Source of the DNA: Paratractidigestivibacter sp963611755
Lineage (GTDB): Bacteria > Actinomycetota > Coriobacteriia > Coriobacteriales > Atopobiaceae
NCBI GenBank assembly: GCA_963611755.1
Contig: CAVDTK010000008.1
Span: 1 to 31,778 of the forward strand
Reading direction: 5' to 3'
Length of the DNA: 31,778 nucleotides
Shown: one piece after another, positions 6,772 through 17,700 of the stretch
Position numbering within the stretch: position 1 is the stretch's first letter
Layout of the letters: every line of letters starts with the position of its first letter
Translations under genes and position numbers: made by a program
Notes under the pieces: model-generated
The model's input: only the letters and a program-made list of their open reading frames with translations
Told to the model about the DNA's origin: nothing
Database searches by the model: none

Positions 6772-9192
6772 ATGCGCGCGATTCCTTTCAACGACGGATG
6801 GTCTTATCGGCACCTGGTAGGGGAGGGCGCCCCGGCTCCCGAGGCCCCCGAGGCCGAGCCCTGGCAGCCGGTCGAGCTCCCGCACGACGCCATGATCCGC
6901 GAGGTGCGTGACGAGCGCGCCCCCAGCGCCCACAACAGCGGTTGGTTCGTGGGCCGCGACTACGAGTACGTGCGCCGCTTCACCCCGTCGGCCGACATGG
7001 CGGGCCAGTCCCTGATCCTCGAGTTCGAGGGCGTCTATCACCTGGCCGAGGTCTGGGTCGACGGCGCCAAGGTGGCCGAACGCCCCTACGGCTACACCAT
7101 CTTCTACGTGGACTTGACCGATCTCGTGGCCCCCGGCCGCGAGAGCGAGATCCGCGTGGTGGCGAGAAACTCCGACCAGCCCAACAGCCGCTGGTACTCG
7201 GGCGCGGGCATCTATCGCCCCGTCACCTTGTGGGCGGGCCCGGCGGCGCACGTGGCCTGCGACGGCGTGTGCTTGCGCACGCTTTCTGTCGCGCCCGCCC
7301 GCGTGGGCGTCGACGTCCAGGTCACGGCCCCTGGCCAGGCCTTTATTGAGGTCACGACCCTGGACGGCGAGAAGACCCTGGCTTCCGGCAAGGCGGCCGC
7401 GACCCCGGCGGCCCCGGCCCACGTGGAGCTTGACCTTCCCGAGGCCGAGCTGTGGAGCCCCGCCAACCCCGCGCTCTACCTCTGCCGCGTGACCCTCGAG
7501 GCCGAGGACGGCAGCCGCGACGAGGCCTTGACCACCTTTGGCGTCCGCAGCCTGGAGTGGGGCGACAACGGTCTTCTCCTCAACGGCGAGCGCGTGGTCT
7601 TGAAGGGGGCCTGCATCCACCACGACAACGGCGTCCTGGGCGCCTGTGCCTGGGCCGACGCCGAGGAGCGCAAGGTCAAGCTTATGCTGGCGCAGGGCTA
7701 CAACGCCATCAGGAGCGCGCATAACCCCTGCTCGCGCGCCCTTCTCGACGCCTGCGACCGCCTGGGCATGCTGGTCATGGACGAGTACATCGACCACTGG
7801 TACATCCACAAGACGCAGCACGACTACGTGGACTACTTCGACGAGTGGTGGCGCCAGGACCTGGCCGACATGGTGGCCAAGGACAAGAACCACCCGTGCG
7901 TGGTGGCCTACTCCACAGGCAACGAGGTGAGCGAGACGGCTCAGGAGCGCGGCATCGAGCTTGCCGGCCAGATGACCGATCTTCTCCACGACCTTGACCC
8001 CACAAGGCCCGTGAGCTGCGGCGTCAACATCTTCTTCAACTTTTTGAGCTCGGTGGGCTTTGGCCAGTACTCCGACGAGAAGGCCGCTAAGGAGGCCGCC
8101 GCCGCAGAGGCCCTTGCCGCCGACGAGGCTCCCCGTCGCCGCCGCGCCGTGGGCAGCGAGTTCTTCAACAACCTGGCGGGCATCCTGGGCGCGGGCTTCA
8201 TGAAGCGCGGCGCCACGCTGCCCTTCTGCGACTGGGTCACGCGCGACGCCTACGCGGCCATGGACGTGGCCGGCTACAACTACGGCGTCGACCGCTATGA
8301 GCACGACCTGCGCGCCTATCCGCACCGCCTGATCCTGGGCTCCGAGACGTTTTGCTCGGACGCCTGGCGCTTCACCTGCCTTGCCGAGAATAACCCGCGC
8401 CTGGTGGGCGACTTTGTGTGGGCTGGCATGGACTACCTGGGCGAGGCGAGCGTGGGCTCGTGGGAGTACGAGGACTACGCCCCGCGCCAGCTGCAGTTCG
8501 GCTGGCTGACGGCTGGTTCCGGCCGTGTGGACCTCACCGGCAAGCCGCTGGGCGAGGCGCTCTACACACGCGTCGCGCTGGGCGGCGAGCAGGGCCCCTA
8601 CGTGGCTGTTTGCCCGGTCAACCACACCGGCGACAAGCACTCGCCGAGCGCCTGGAAGATGTCGAACGCCACCGACTCGTGGGCCTGGGAGGGCTGCGAG
8701 GGTCGCGTGGCCAACGTCGAGGTCTACGCCCGCGCGGCGTCCGTGGCGCTGCTGCTTAACGGCCGCGAGGTCGCGCGCCGCAACATGCGCGGCGACGTGA
8801 TCGCGCGCATGAGCTGCGTGTGGGAGCCGGGCCGCTTGGAGGCCGTGTCGTACGACAAGAGCGGCCGCGAGCTGGGGCGCGCGGAGCTTGTCTCGGCCGA
8901 GGGCGCTTCTCGCCTGGTTGCCGAGCCCGAGTACGTGGGCACCCACGATGGCCTGGTGTTTGTTCGCGTTCGCTACGCCGACGAGGCCGGGACCACGCTG
9001 CCCCTGGAGCGCGGGACCCTTCTCGCCGAGGTCGAGGGCGCGGGCGAGCTTCTGGGCTTTGGCTGCGCCGCCCCGTTCAACCCCGGCAGCTTTGTGACGG
9101 GCGCCACGGGCACCTACTACGGCGAGGCTCTTGCCGTGGTCAAGGTCGAGAAGGGCGCGAAGGCGACCCTGCGCGTAACCGACGGCGCCCTC
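6772..9192 (+). CDS. GH2 beta-glycosidase (beta-galactosidase-like), 3' end lost in gap
   Basis: The first 807 residues of a glycoside hydrolase family 2 enzyme, probably a beta-galactosidase or related beta-glycosidase. Sugar-binding jelly-roll about 1-160 (FNDGWSYR, ELPHDAMI, RWYSGAGIYRPV), immunoglobulin-like domain about 165-265, TIM barrel about 266-560, then DUF4982-like and C-terminal Ig-like domains. The acid/base is Glu385 in YSTGNEVSE and the nucleophile is Glu525 in LGSETF. There is no signal peptide. The family's usual length suggests only a few to a few dozen residues are missing beyond the gap edge. An Ala/Glu-rich insert around residues 437-460 (KEAAAAEALAADEAPRRRR) is unusual and may be a flexible loop. 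Translation is likely coupled to GH78. Galactose, glucuronate or glucose specificity cannot be told. Confidence 0.92.
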
Positions 9193-9917
9193 NNNNNNNN
9201 NNNNNNNNNNNNNNNNNNNNNNNNNNNNNNNNNNNNNNNNNNNNNNNNNNNNNNNNNNNNNNNNNNNNNNNNNNNNNNNNNNNNNNNNNNNNNNNNNNNN
9301 NNNNNNNNNNNNNNNNNNNNNNNNNNNNNNNNNNNNNNNNNNNNNNNNNNNNNNNNNNNNNNNNNNNNNNNNNNNNNNNNNNNNNNNNNNNNNNNNNNNN
9401 NNNNNNNNNNNNNNNNNNNNNNNNNNNNNNNNNNNNNNNNNNNNNNNNNNNNNNNNNNNNNNNNNNNNNNNNNNNNNNNNNNNNNNNNNNNNNNNNNNNN
9501 NNNNNNNNNNNNNNNNNNNNNNNNNNNNNNNNNNNNNNNNNNNNNNNNNNNNNNNNNNNNNNNNNNNNNNNNNNNNNNNNNNNNNNNNNNNNNNNNNNNN
9601 NNNNNNNNNNNNNNNNNNNNNNNNNNNNNNNNNNNNNNNNNNNNNNNNNNNNNNNNNNNNNNNNNNNNNNNNNNNNNNNNNNNNNNNNNNNNNNNNNNNN
9701 NNNNNNNNNNNNNNNNNNNNNNNNNNNNNNNNNNNNNNNNNNNNNNNNNNNNNNNNNNNNNNNNNNNNNNNNNNNNNNNNNNNNNNNNNNNNNNNNNNNN
9801 NNNNNNNNNNNNNNNNNNNNNNNNNNNNNNNNNNNNNNNNNNNNNNNNNNNNNNNNNNNNNNNNNNNNNNNNNNNNNNNNNNNNNNNNNNNNNNNNNNNN
9901 NNNNNNNNNNNNNNNNN
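9193..9917. other. Assembly gap (725 N)
   Basis: All bases are N. The gap should hold the last codons of GH2 from the left and the C-terminal end of the minus-strand secreted protein from the right, plus their terminators. The right edge falls within 33-bp tandem repeats, which probably caused the break. The true size may differ from 725. Confidence 0.95.
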
Positions 9918-9983
9918 CGTCCTCGGCGGGCTGCTCGTCAGACTTCTTGTCGTCCTCGGCGGGCTGCTCGTCGGTCTTCTTGT
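9918..9983 (-). repeat. 33-bp coding tandem repeat at the gap edge
   Basis: Two adjacent 33-bp units (9918-9950 and 9951-9983) match at 31 of 33 positions and encode an 11-residue unit of the type DKK(S/T)DEQPAED. A more degenerate Lys/Asp/Glu/Gln/Pro-rich stretch follows toward the N-terminus. The array probably continues into the gap. Confidence 0.8.
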
Positions 9984-11334
9984 CGTCGGCAGCCGTCGGG
10001 TCGCCCTTCGCGTTGTCGGCAGGCTTCTGCTCCTCAGAAGGCTTCTGCTCGTCGTCCTTCTTGGTGTCGGAAGCATCGGTACCGGAGGTCTTATCGCCCG
10101 AAGGAAGGTCAACGCCACGGATGGGGAACAGGTTGTTGTACTCCGTGCCGCCAAGGTTCAGGTTGCCCCACGAATCGACGACAGAGGAGATCTTCCTCGG
10201 GGTCGCAAAGACGCCGCTCAGCGCCGGGTAGGTGTCGTCGGTGGCGTCCATGTAGAGAGCGGTCTTGTTGCCGCTGGCGTCGGTGCCCACGGCAGCGTTC
10301 CAAACATTGGCCGCGAAGGTCGAGCAGTTGTGCGCAAGCACGGCGTAGTGGTTTTCGGAACCGCTGTTGAGCAGGGTCATCATGCGGTCAAGCTGCGACT
10401 GCGTGATGTCGATCGAGTAGACCTCGTTGGGGTGGAGGGTCTGGTAGACCTTCTGGCGCCACAGCTCACGGTTCACAAAGACACCGCCCTTGGAGTCACC
10501 GTCGAGCATCCTGAGCAGGTTCCTGTAGTCGCCGTTCACGAGGTTGGCGAAATCCTGGTAGCCGGAGACGAGGACGCTCTTCATGTAGCTTTCGACCTGG
10601 TTGACCAGCTCGTTGGCGTCGATCTCGCCGTTCTGGTACTGAAGGACGTAGCCCTGGAGGGTCGCGAGGACCTTCTCCTGAGCCTCCTCGCTGAAGTTCT
10701 TGCCCATGATCTCGGCGAGCTTGGTCCTCAGCGAGCTGTCGAGAACCGCGTCCTTGGCCATGTCCTCGTGGGAGGTGAAGGTGTAGTCGCCCAGGGTGAT
10801 GTACTCGCCCGCGTTGACCGTGCAGTCGTAGGAGGTCGTGCGGTAACGGTCGTCAGAGCCCTTGGCGCCCTCGGTGTACTTGTAGCAGCTGTTGCCGTAG
10901 TTGTAGATCGCCTTGTAAAGCTCGGGGTACTTCTGCGAGCGCTCGTCCTCGTAGCACCCTTCGTAGTACTCCTCGAACGAGACGTCGGAGCCGATCTGCT
11001 TGGACACCTCTTCGAACTGGGCGCGCCAGGAGAGCTGCGTCATGTCGCTCTCGACGGAAGCCTTGAACTCGTCGGTCATCTCGTAGTAGCCCCAGAGGTC
11101 CTTGAAGTTGAGCTCAAGGCCGTCCTTGTAGCTGGTGAAGATCACGAAGGAGTGGCCGTCCGTGATGGACGAGCCGTCCGCGTACAGGGCCGCGATGCAG
11201 AGGTTGCCCACGACCTCGTCGGAGGAGGCGCTGGCGGCGTAGGCCGAGGTTGCCGGGCCAAGCGCCATGCAGGCGGTCAGCGCGGCGACAGCGGTCGCCT
11301 TAAGCCCCCGTTTGAGCTTTTCGAACAGTTGCAT
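9918..11334 (-). CDS. Secreted protein with His and Asn-Cys motifs, repetitive acidic tail (3' end in gap)
   Basis: At least 472 residues with the C-terminus lost in the gap. The signal peptide (MQLFEKLKRGLKATAVAAL...) ends near Ala33, with a SAYA site. The folded part (about 38-395) has GHSFVIF with His61 near its start and AHNCSTFAANVWNA with Cys337 near its end. A conserved His early and an Asn-Cys-x-x-Phe late resemble the layout of permuted papain-like (NlpC/P60-, LRAT-like) hydrolases, so a cysteine hydrolase or transferase is possible but unproven. From about 405 on, the chain is Lys/Asp/Glu/Pro-rich and becomes 11-residue repeats, like a wall-spanning stalk. The start has AGAAGG four bases upstream. 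It is third in a leftward gene set, 87 bases after the second lipase-like gene, and may have its own promoter (TACAAT at 11372-11377 on the minus strand). Confidence 0.75.
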
Positions 11335-11421
11335 GAAACCTTCTTTCTTTGAAAAACGTACCTTTGACTGAATTGTATATGAAACCGGATGACGGAAAGT
11401 GGCCAGGTAGAGCCACGATCT

Positions 11422-14400
11422 TTAATTATCCGTTTCTACCATACTTCCGGCAACCACGGCTGCCACGCCGGCTGCTGCGGCCACGCCGACGGCTGCGGAG
11501 AAGGTCGAGTCGCCCGTCGAGGGGGTGTTGCCCTTGCCCTTCTTGGCGGCGGCGGTGCCGGAGCCGGAGGCGTTTCCAGCATCGGCGCCGTTGCCGCTCC
11601 CGTTTGCGCTGCCGTCCCCGCCGTTCGCGCTGGAGTCCGGCGTCGCGTCCGAGCCGCCCTTGTCGCCGTCCCCGCCGTCGGTGGCCGTGGCCTTGAAGTG
11701 GGCCCTCACCAGGTGATAGTCGTCGGCAAGGACCTGGATGACGTGGTTGTCCTCGAACATCTCGCCCTCAAGGTGCGCTCCCTCGACCCACTCGCCCTCG
11801 GGGATGTCGGGCTCGATGACGTTGCCCTCGTCGTCCCTCTCGACCCAGTACTTGAAGCTCGCCTGCTCGCCGTTGACCATCCATTTGTCGTCGACGGTCC
11901 AGTAGTCGAACTCGTAGCCGTCGTTGGGGACGGCGACGACGCGGGAGTACGTGCCGCGCAAGACGATGCCGCCGCCGGCTGTGTAGCCCATGTCGCTGCT
12001 GCTGGAGATAGCCTCGATGTCGCAGTACCTTGCGGCCACCTCGTCGCCCTTGTCTACCTCGGAGAAGACGTCGTTGTCGCTCTCCCACGCAAAGCCGGGT
12101 GTGGAGAATCCGCAGCTAAAGGCCTCAAAGGTCTCGCCTGACTTTGCGCTGGCCGTGCCTTCGAGCCTGTCGAGCAGGACCCGGTACTCGTATGCCTCCA
12201 AGGGCTCGTCCTCGAGACCCACGGGGGGATCGTACACGTACGCCTTGGTGGGGTAGTTGCCGAGCTTCTCGTACTTGGCCACGGCGCACTTGAGCGGCAC
12301 GTCGGGCTCGGTGGTGGCCCTGAACTGGTACTTGACGGTGCCGTCCAGGTCGTTGGGGCTGTCGGGGAGAAGGACGACCTGCTGGAGGTTCGAGTTCAGG
12401 CCGTAGGTGAAGGGGCACTCCTTGCCCTCGATCTTGATGGGCTCGCCGTCGTCGTAGACCGGCTTGCCGTTCTCGAAGATGGGGTAGTTCTGACCGTTGA
12501 CCTCGTAGGTGATCGCGGCGTTTCCGTCGAAGATGACCTTGCGGTAGGTGTTGACAAAGAAGTCCGCGGTCGAGTCGTCGACTTCCTCCTCGTCCGTCTC
12601 TTCGTCTTCGTCGGAGTCCTCGGCGTCCTCGTCCGCTGCGTCCGCGGAGAGAAGCGCGATCTCGCCGCTGTCGTTGACGGATGCGGCGTCACCCGCGTCG
12701 TCGAGCGCCAGGGCCTCGACCTGGGCCTGGACCGTCTCGAGGTCGGGGGCGCCTTCGATGTCGCCGTCGAGGGCCGTGTTGTAGTAGCTGTCGAGCGACT
12801 GCATCCAGGCCAGGACAAGGTCACCCAGGTGCGCCGAGATGATCACGTCCGACTTCTGGGCAAACGCCACGATTTCCTGGATGTGGTCGTACAAGAAGAT
12901 GCTCAGGACCGACTTGTAATAAATCATGGTGCCCGAGCCAATGAGTTTATTGAACTCGTAGACAAAATAGTCGAACTCAAGTATCGAGCTGAGGATTTTG
13001 GACACTCTTGCGCCGTAACGCTCGTAAACGGTTTGGCCGTTGCTCAGCGAGACCTCCTTCATGACGCTTTCGACCTTGCTGGTGAGGAAGGACAGCGCAT
13101 AACCGGTCGCCAAGCAACCGAAAACCTCCGCGATCAACAGTTTGTCCGAGAATAGGCCGGTGGCTTTCGAAATGAGTTTATCGGTGGGTGTCTTCTTATC
13201 GGCGTCCTTCTCGGTCATAAGAGGGTCGGTGCTAAAGGTGTCGAAAAGCAATATGGCGTCGACGAGCGCCGGCTGGAATTTGCGGGCGTATCCGTCGCAC
13301 TCGGTGTCTACTTTGAAGACCAGGTACTTGTTTTGGCCGGTCCATGAGGTTCGGGCGGGAATGCCCTGCGTGGCAAGGGAGTTGAAGAAGTTCTCCATGA
13401 AAATGTCGAGGCTGGTCATGTCCCACAGCTTGAGGAGCTGCTGACCGATACCGCCCAGGATCGTGAAATCGATGGCGGGGAAGGTATCGAGCGTGTAGTT
13501 GAACTCCTTGCCGTTCTTCTTGTGCAGGCTGATGGCCTTCTGCCGGGCACGCATGTTGTCGCGGCCCTTGAGGTAAAGGGCGCGGTCGGCCGGGCCGGGG
13601 AGCAGCTTGTCCACGCCGTAGCGGGTGAAGTTCCACGCGCTGGGCATCACCTTGGGCACGAGGTCGCACGGATTGATGATGCTGTGGATGTTGGAGTAGT
13701 CCTTATGGACGGCGGTCTTGTCGGCGTCGCTCTCTGCCAGGACGCCGGCCGGCGCCTCGTAGCAGTAGGCGTACAGGTCGGACTGGTAGATCTCGATCTG
13801 CTTGCTAAAGTATCCGCCCAGGTAGTAGCCGTTCTTCTCGTTGCGGCTGGCGCCCTTCTCGATCGCGTAGCGCACGATGTTGCCGGCGGTGAGGTTGGCC
13901 GTGGCAGCCGCGCGCGAGTACCCGCAGATCAGGATCTTGGTCTTGCCGGAGAGGCCCCACTCGCGGATATGGGCCTTGAGGAAGCGCGACGCCTGGTCGG
14001 CGGCCTCTTGGAAGCCCTTGTGGTTGCCCGTCTCGCCGGCGGTGAGGTTGCCGGCCCACTCGACGCCGTAGTTGCCGCCGCGAATGCCCATGACAACCAG
14101 GTTGTAGTTCTTGCCGCTGACCTTGATCCTGCGCCACCCCGCGCACAGGCCGATGCTGCACTGGGGGTCGCGGTCCGATTTGAAGTTGGGCTTCTCCTCG
14201 TAGTAGCTGTTCCAGGCAACGTTGCCGGCTTTTCTGCCCTCGACCCGGTAACCGTCGCACTGGTAGTTGTACGCCGTGGCCGCGTCGCTGGCGCTGCCCA
14301 TGCCGATCTGGTTGAGAAGGCTGCGGATGTTGCGCTGCTCGTTGCTGTAGCTGCCGTCCGCGCCGCCGGTGCCGTCCGCGTTGAAGGAGGCCAGGGCCAC

Positions 14401-14712
14401 GCAGCAGCCAAAGGTGGCCAGGTGGGGGTTGTACTTCATGGAGCTGGTCGCAAAGAACGAGGGCTCAAAGATGAACGGCGTGTAGACGTCGCCGTCGCCG
14501 TCCCAGCAGAGCCAGCCCACGGTGCGGTCGCCGTTGGTTGAGCTGGCCTGGGCCGCGTTTGCCTGGGCGGCGGGGGCGCCCAGGGCAAGGGACGCGCCGC
14601 CCAGCCCCGTGAGGCCGGCCAGGCCCAGGAAGTCACGGCGGCTGACGCTGTGCTGGTGGATGGGGGTGCCTGCCGGGTCGTTGGGCGTGCCGGCGTGCTG
14701 CGATTTGGTCAT
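11422..14712 (-). CDS. Tat-exported lipase-like surface protein, paralogue A
   Basis: A 1096-residue protein. The N-terminus has a twin-arginine signal (SVSRRDFLGLAG followed by an Ala/Gly-rich hydrophobic stretch). The core looks like an alpha/beta hydrolase of the lipase type: MGIRGGNYGVEWAGNL, HKGFQEAAD, the nucleophile elbow GYSRAAA with Ser266, NPCDLVPKVMP with Asp350, and SAHLGDLVLAWMQ with His628 as the likely triad. An acidic Asp/Glu segment follows (about 687-714), then a beta-rich region ending with an InlB-type domain (AVPNDGYEFDYW, about 920-1020). After a Gly/Ser/Asn linker the tail is NTPSTGDSTF plus a hydrophobic helix, which resembles a sortase signal but ends in MVETDN without basic residues. 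It is closely related to the next gene upstream (67 bases apart). The lipid or ester substrate is unknown. Middle parts (about 12900-13200) are less GC-rich than the rest. Confidence 0.8.
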   Translation of the reverse strand: MTKSQHAGTPNDPAGTPIHQHSVSRRDFLGLAGLTGLGGASLALGAPAAQANAAQASSTNGDRTVGWLCWDGDGDVYTPFIFEPSFFATSSMKYNPHLATFGCCVALASFNADGTGGADGSYSNEQRNIRSLLNQIGMGSASDAATAYNYQCDGYRVEGRKAGNVAWNSYYEEKPNFKSDRDPQCSIGLCAGWRRIKVSGKNYNLVVMGIRGGNYGVEWAGNLTAGETGNHKGFQEAADQASRFLKAHIREWGLSGKTKILICGYSRAAATANLTAGNIVRYAIEKGASRNEKNGYYLGGYFSKQIEIYQSDLYAYCYEAPAGVLAESDADKTAVHKDYSNIHSIINPCDLVPKVMPSAWNFTRYGVDKLLPGPADRALYLKGRDNMRARQKAISLHKKNGKEFNYTLDTFPAIDFTILGGIGQQLLKLWDMTSLDIFMENFFNSLATQGIPARTSWTGQNKYLVFKVDTECDGYARKFQPALVDAILLFDTFSTDPLMTEKDADKKTPTDKLISKATGLFSDKLLIAEVFGCLATGYALSFLTSKVESVMKEVSLSNGQTVYERYGARVSKILSSILEFDYFVYEFNKLIGSGTMIYYKSVLSIFLYDHIQEIVAFAQKSDVIISAHLGDLVLAWMQSLDSYYNTALDGDIEGAPDLETVQAQVEALALDDAGDAASVNDSGEIALLSADAADEDAEDSDEDEETDEEEVDDSTADFFVNTYRKVIFDGNAAITYEVNGQNYPIFENGKPVYDDGEPIKIEGKECPFTYGLNSNLQQVVLLPDSPNDLDGTVKYQFRATTEPDVPLKCAVAKYEKLGNYPTKAYVYDPPVGLEDEPLEAYEYRVLLDRLEGTASAKSGETFEAFSCGFSTPGFAWESDNDVFSEVDKGDEVAARYCDIEAISSSSDMGYTAGGGIVLRGTYSRVVAVPNDGYEFDYWTVDDKWMVNGEQASFKYWVERDDEGNVIEPDIPEGEWVEGAHLEGEMFEDNHVIQVLADDYHLVRAHFKATATDGGDGDKGGSDATPDSSANGGDGSANGSGNGADAGNASGSGTAAAKKGKGNTPSTGDSTFSAAVGVAAAAGVAAVVAGSMVETDN

Positions 14713-14754
14713 GTTTGGGCATCCTCGCTTTCGCGCTCAAAAAGAGGTAACGGC

Positions 14755-14766
14755 TAGTTTAGCCGA
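14755..14766 (-). promoter_or_regulatory. Conserved upstream element of lipase paralogue A
   Basis: TCGGCTAAACTA on the minus strand lies 42 bases before the ATG at 14712. The same 12-mer lies exactly 42 bases before the ATG of paralogue B (18332-18343). An AAAGCGAG octamer is also shared, about 11-12 bases before each start. The block may be a -10 region (TAAACT) or a regulator site. Confidence 0.5.
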
Positions 14767-14779
14767 CTTACGTTGGGTT

Positions 14780-17700
14780 TTAGTCCAGGTTACCGGCGAT
14801 CGTCACTGCTGCTCCGGCCACCGCGGCAATGCCTACGGCTGCGGCTGCGGAGAAGGTCGAGTCGCCCGTCTGGGGCGTGCCCCCCTTGCCCTTCTTGGCG
14901 ACGCTGGTGGTGCTGGTGGTGACGGTGGTGGTGGAGCCGGACCCGGTGTCGCCGCTGGTAGCAGAGCCGCCGCTGGATCCGCCGTTGCCGCTGGTGTCAG
15001 ACCCGGAGCCGGACCCGCCTCCGTCGGTCCCGGACCCGCCGTCCCCGCCGCCATCCGGCGTCGGGCCGGGCGTCGGGTCGGTCTTGTCGCCCTTATCGGC
15101 GTCGTCGTCCTTGTCCGCGTTGCCGCCGTCGTCGGCCGGTACGGCCTTGAAGTGGGCGGTCACCAGGTGATAGTCGTCGGCCAAGGGAGAAATGGCGTGG
15201 TAGCTGCGGTACATCTCGCCTTCCGCGCGCTCGCCTTCGACCCACTGGGCGTTCTGGGGAATCTCGGGCTCGATGCGGGTGACGTTGCCTTCCTCGTCCG
15301 TCGAGTACTCGACCCAGTACCTGAAGTCGGCCTGCTTGCCGTCGACCATCCACTTGTCGTCGAGCGTCCAATAGTCGAACTCGTAGCCGTCGTTCGGCAC
15401 GGCGACCACGAAGCCGGTCAAGCCGCGCATGACCGAGCCGCTTCCGTAGACGTAGCCCATCTCGCTGTTGTTGGAGATGGCGTCGATGTAGCAGTACCTT
15501 GTGGCGACGGTGCCGTCCTCGTCGGTCTCCTTGGCCTTGTACCCGCCGTCTTCCATCCACTCGAAGCCGGGGGTCTTGAGGTTGAGCATGACCGACTCGA
15601 GGATGTTGCCCGACGCCGTGGCAGCTTGGCCGATAAACCCGGTAAGCGAGACCCGGTACCCATACTTCTCAAGAGGCTCTTTATGGAAAGCAGACGATAC
15701 GGGCTTGAACACGTTTGCCTTGATGGGGTAGCTGCCGAGCTTCTCGTAGCTGGCGACCGCGCACTTGAGAAGCGCGTTGGGCTCGGTGGTCGCCCTGAAC
15801 ACGTAATCGGTGCCCTCGTCGATCTCGTTGGGACTATCGGGGAGAAGAACCACCTGGTTGAGGTTCTTATCCAGGCCGTAGGTGAAGGGGCACTCCTGGC
15901 CCTCGATCTTGATGAGGTCGTCCTCGTCGCTTGCGTAGACGGGCGAGCCGTCCTTGAAGATCGTGTACTCCTGGCCGTTGACGTCGTAGGTGATCGTGGC
16001 GTTGCCCTCGAAGATGACCTTGCGGTAGGTCTGGGGCATGTCGGGATCGTCGTCATCGTCGTCCGACGCGTCGTCGTAATCGGCGTCGCCATCCGCATCG
16101 TCAACGTCGTCGGCGTCGTCATCCGCGGCGTCGTCGTCCGCTGAGTCATCCGGGTCGTCAACGTCGTCGGCATCGTCATCCGCCGCCAGCGAGACGACCG
16201 CGGCCTCGGCCTCGGCCGCCGCGTCGCCATCGACCACCGCCGCGTCATTCTCGCCGTCGAGAGAGAGGGCCGCAGCCTCCCCAAGCGCGGGTGCGCCCTC
16301 GATGTCTCCGTCGCCGGCCGTGTTGTAGTAGCTGTCGCGCGACTGCATCCAGGCCAGGACATAGTGGCCCAGGTGAGCAGACGTGATGGTGCTCACCTTG
16401 GAGGCAAACGCCACGACCTCTTGGATGTGGTTGTAGACAAAGGAGCTGAAAGAGGACTTTTCGTCGGGGACCGGCGCTGAGACGAAGCCAAGGCCTACAT
16501 GCGTGTATTCCAAATGGTCGTAGTCGATGAACGCGTGAACGACGCCGAGTATCTGGGAACCGTACCCGTTGTGCTCGTATACGGTTTTGTTGTTGCTCAG
16601 CTTCACCGACTTCAGGGCGTCTTCTATGCCGTCGGTAACGTGGGTTAGGGGCTTGCCATCCTTCGCCTGGAAGAAGATGTCGGTTATTTTGGCCATGATT
16701 TTGCTGTGGGCGACCGAAATGAGCTTATCGAGGGGCGTCTGGCCGTCGGCGTCCTTCTCGGACATCAGCGGGTCTTTGCCTAACTTGTCGAACAGGAGAA
16801 TGGCGTTGACGAGCTGGTCCTGGTACTTGCGCGTGTATCCGGGGTTTACATCTGTTTCACCGGCAAAGGGGCCGGGGGATGTCCACTTCACGCGCGCGGG
16901 TATGCCCTCGGTCGCCAGCGAGTTGAAGAAGTTCTCGAGGTAGATGTCGAGCGACTTCATGTCGTACATGGTGAGGGCTAGCTGGCCGTTATCCCCAATG
17001 ATGGTGAAGTCGATGGCGGGAAAATCATCGATGTCGTAGCCAAAGAAGTTGCCGTTGGACTTGTGCAGGCCGATGGCGTGCAGCCTGGCGAGCATGTTGT
17101 CGCGGCCCCTAAGATAAGAGGCGCGGTCGGTCGGGCCGGGCAGCACCTTGTCCACGCCGTAGCGGGTGAAGTTCCATTTGCGGGGCATCACCTTGGGCAC
17201 AAAGTCGCACGGGTTGATGATGCTGTGGATGTTGGCGTACTTCTCGTGGGCGGCGGTCATCGCGGCGTCGCCCTCTGCCAGGCAGCCGGCCGGCGCCTCG
17301 AAGCAGTAGGCGTAGAGATCGGACTGATAAATCCTGATTTTCTTCTCGGCGCTAAAGTAGCCGCTCAGGAAGTAGCCTTTGCTGGTGCTATAGCTGATGG
17401 CGGGCTGCTCGATCGCCCATCTCACGATGTTGGCCGTAGCGAGGTTCGCCGTCGCCGCCGCGCGCGAGAAACCGGTGATCAGGATCTTGGTGCGGCCCTC
17501 CAGGCCCCAGCCGGCGATGTGGACCCTGAGGAAGCGCACGGCCTCATCGGCCGCCTCTTGGAAGCCCTGGTGGTTGCCCTCGTCGCCGGCGTAAAGGTTG
17601 CCGGCCCACTCGACGCCGTAGTTGCCGCCGCGAATGCCCAGGATCACCAGGTTGCACTTCTCGTTGTTGACGGTGATTTGGCGTTGGCCCACGCACAGGC

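Noticed and set aside
6679..11352. Long open frames on both strands that run through the gap
   Set aside because: They are artefacts of reading N as open codons. The GH2 and the secreted protein are separate genes that both end inside the gap.
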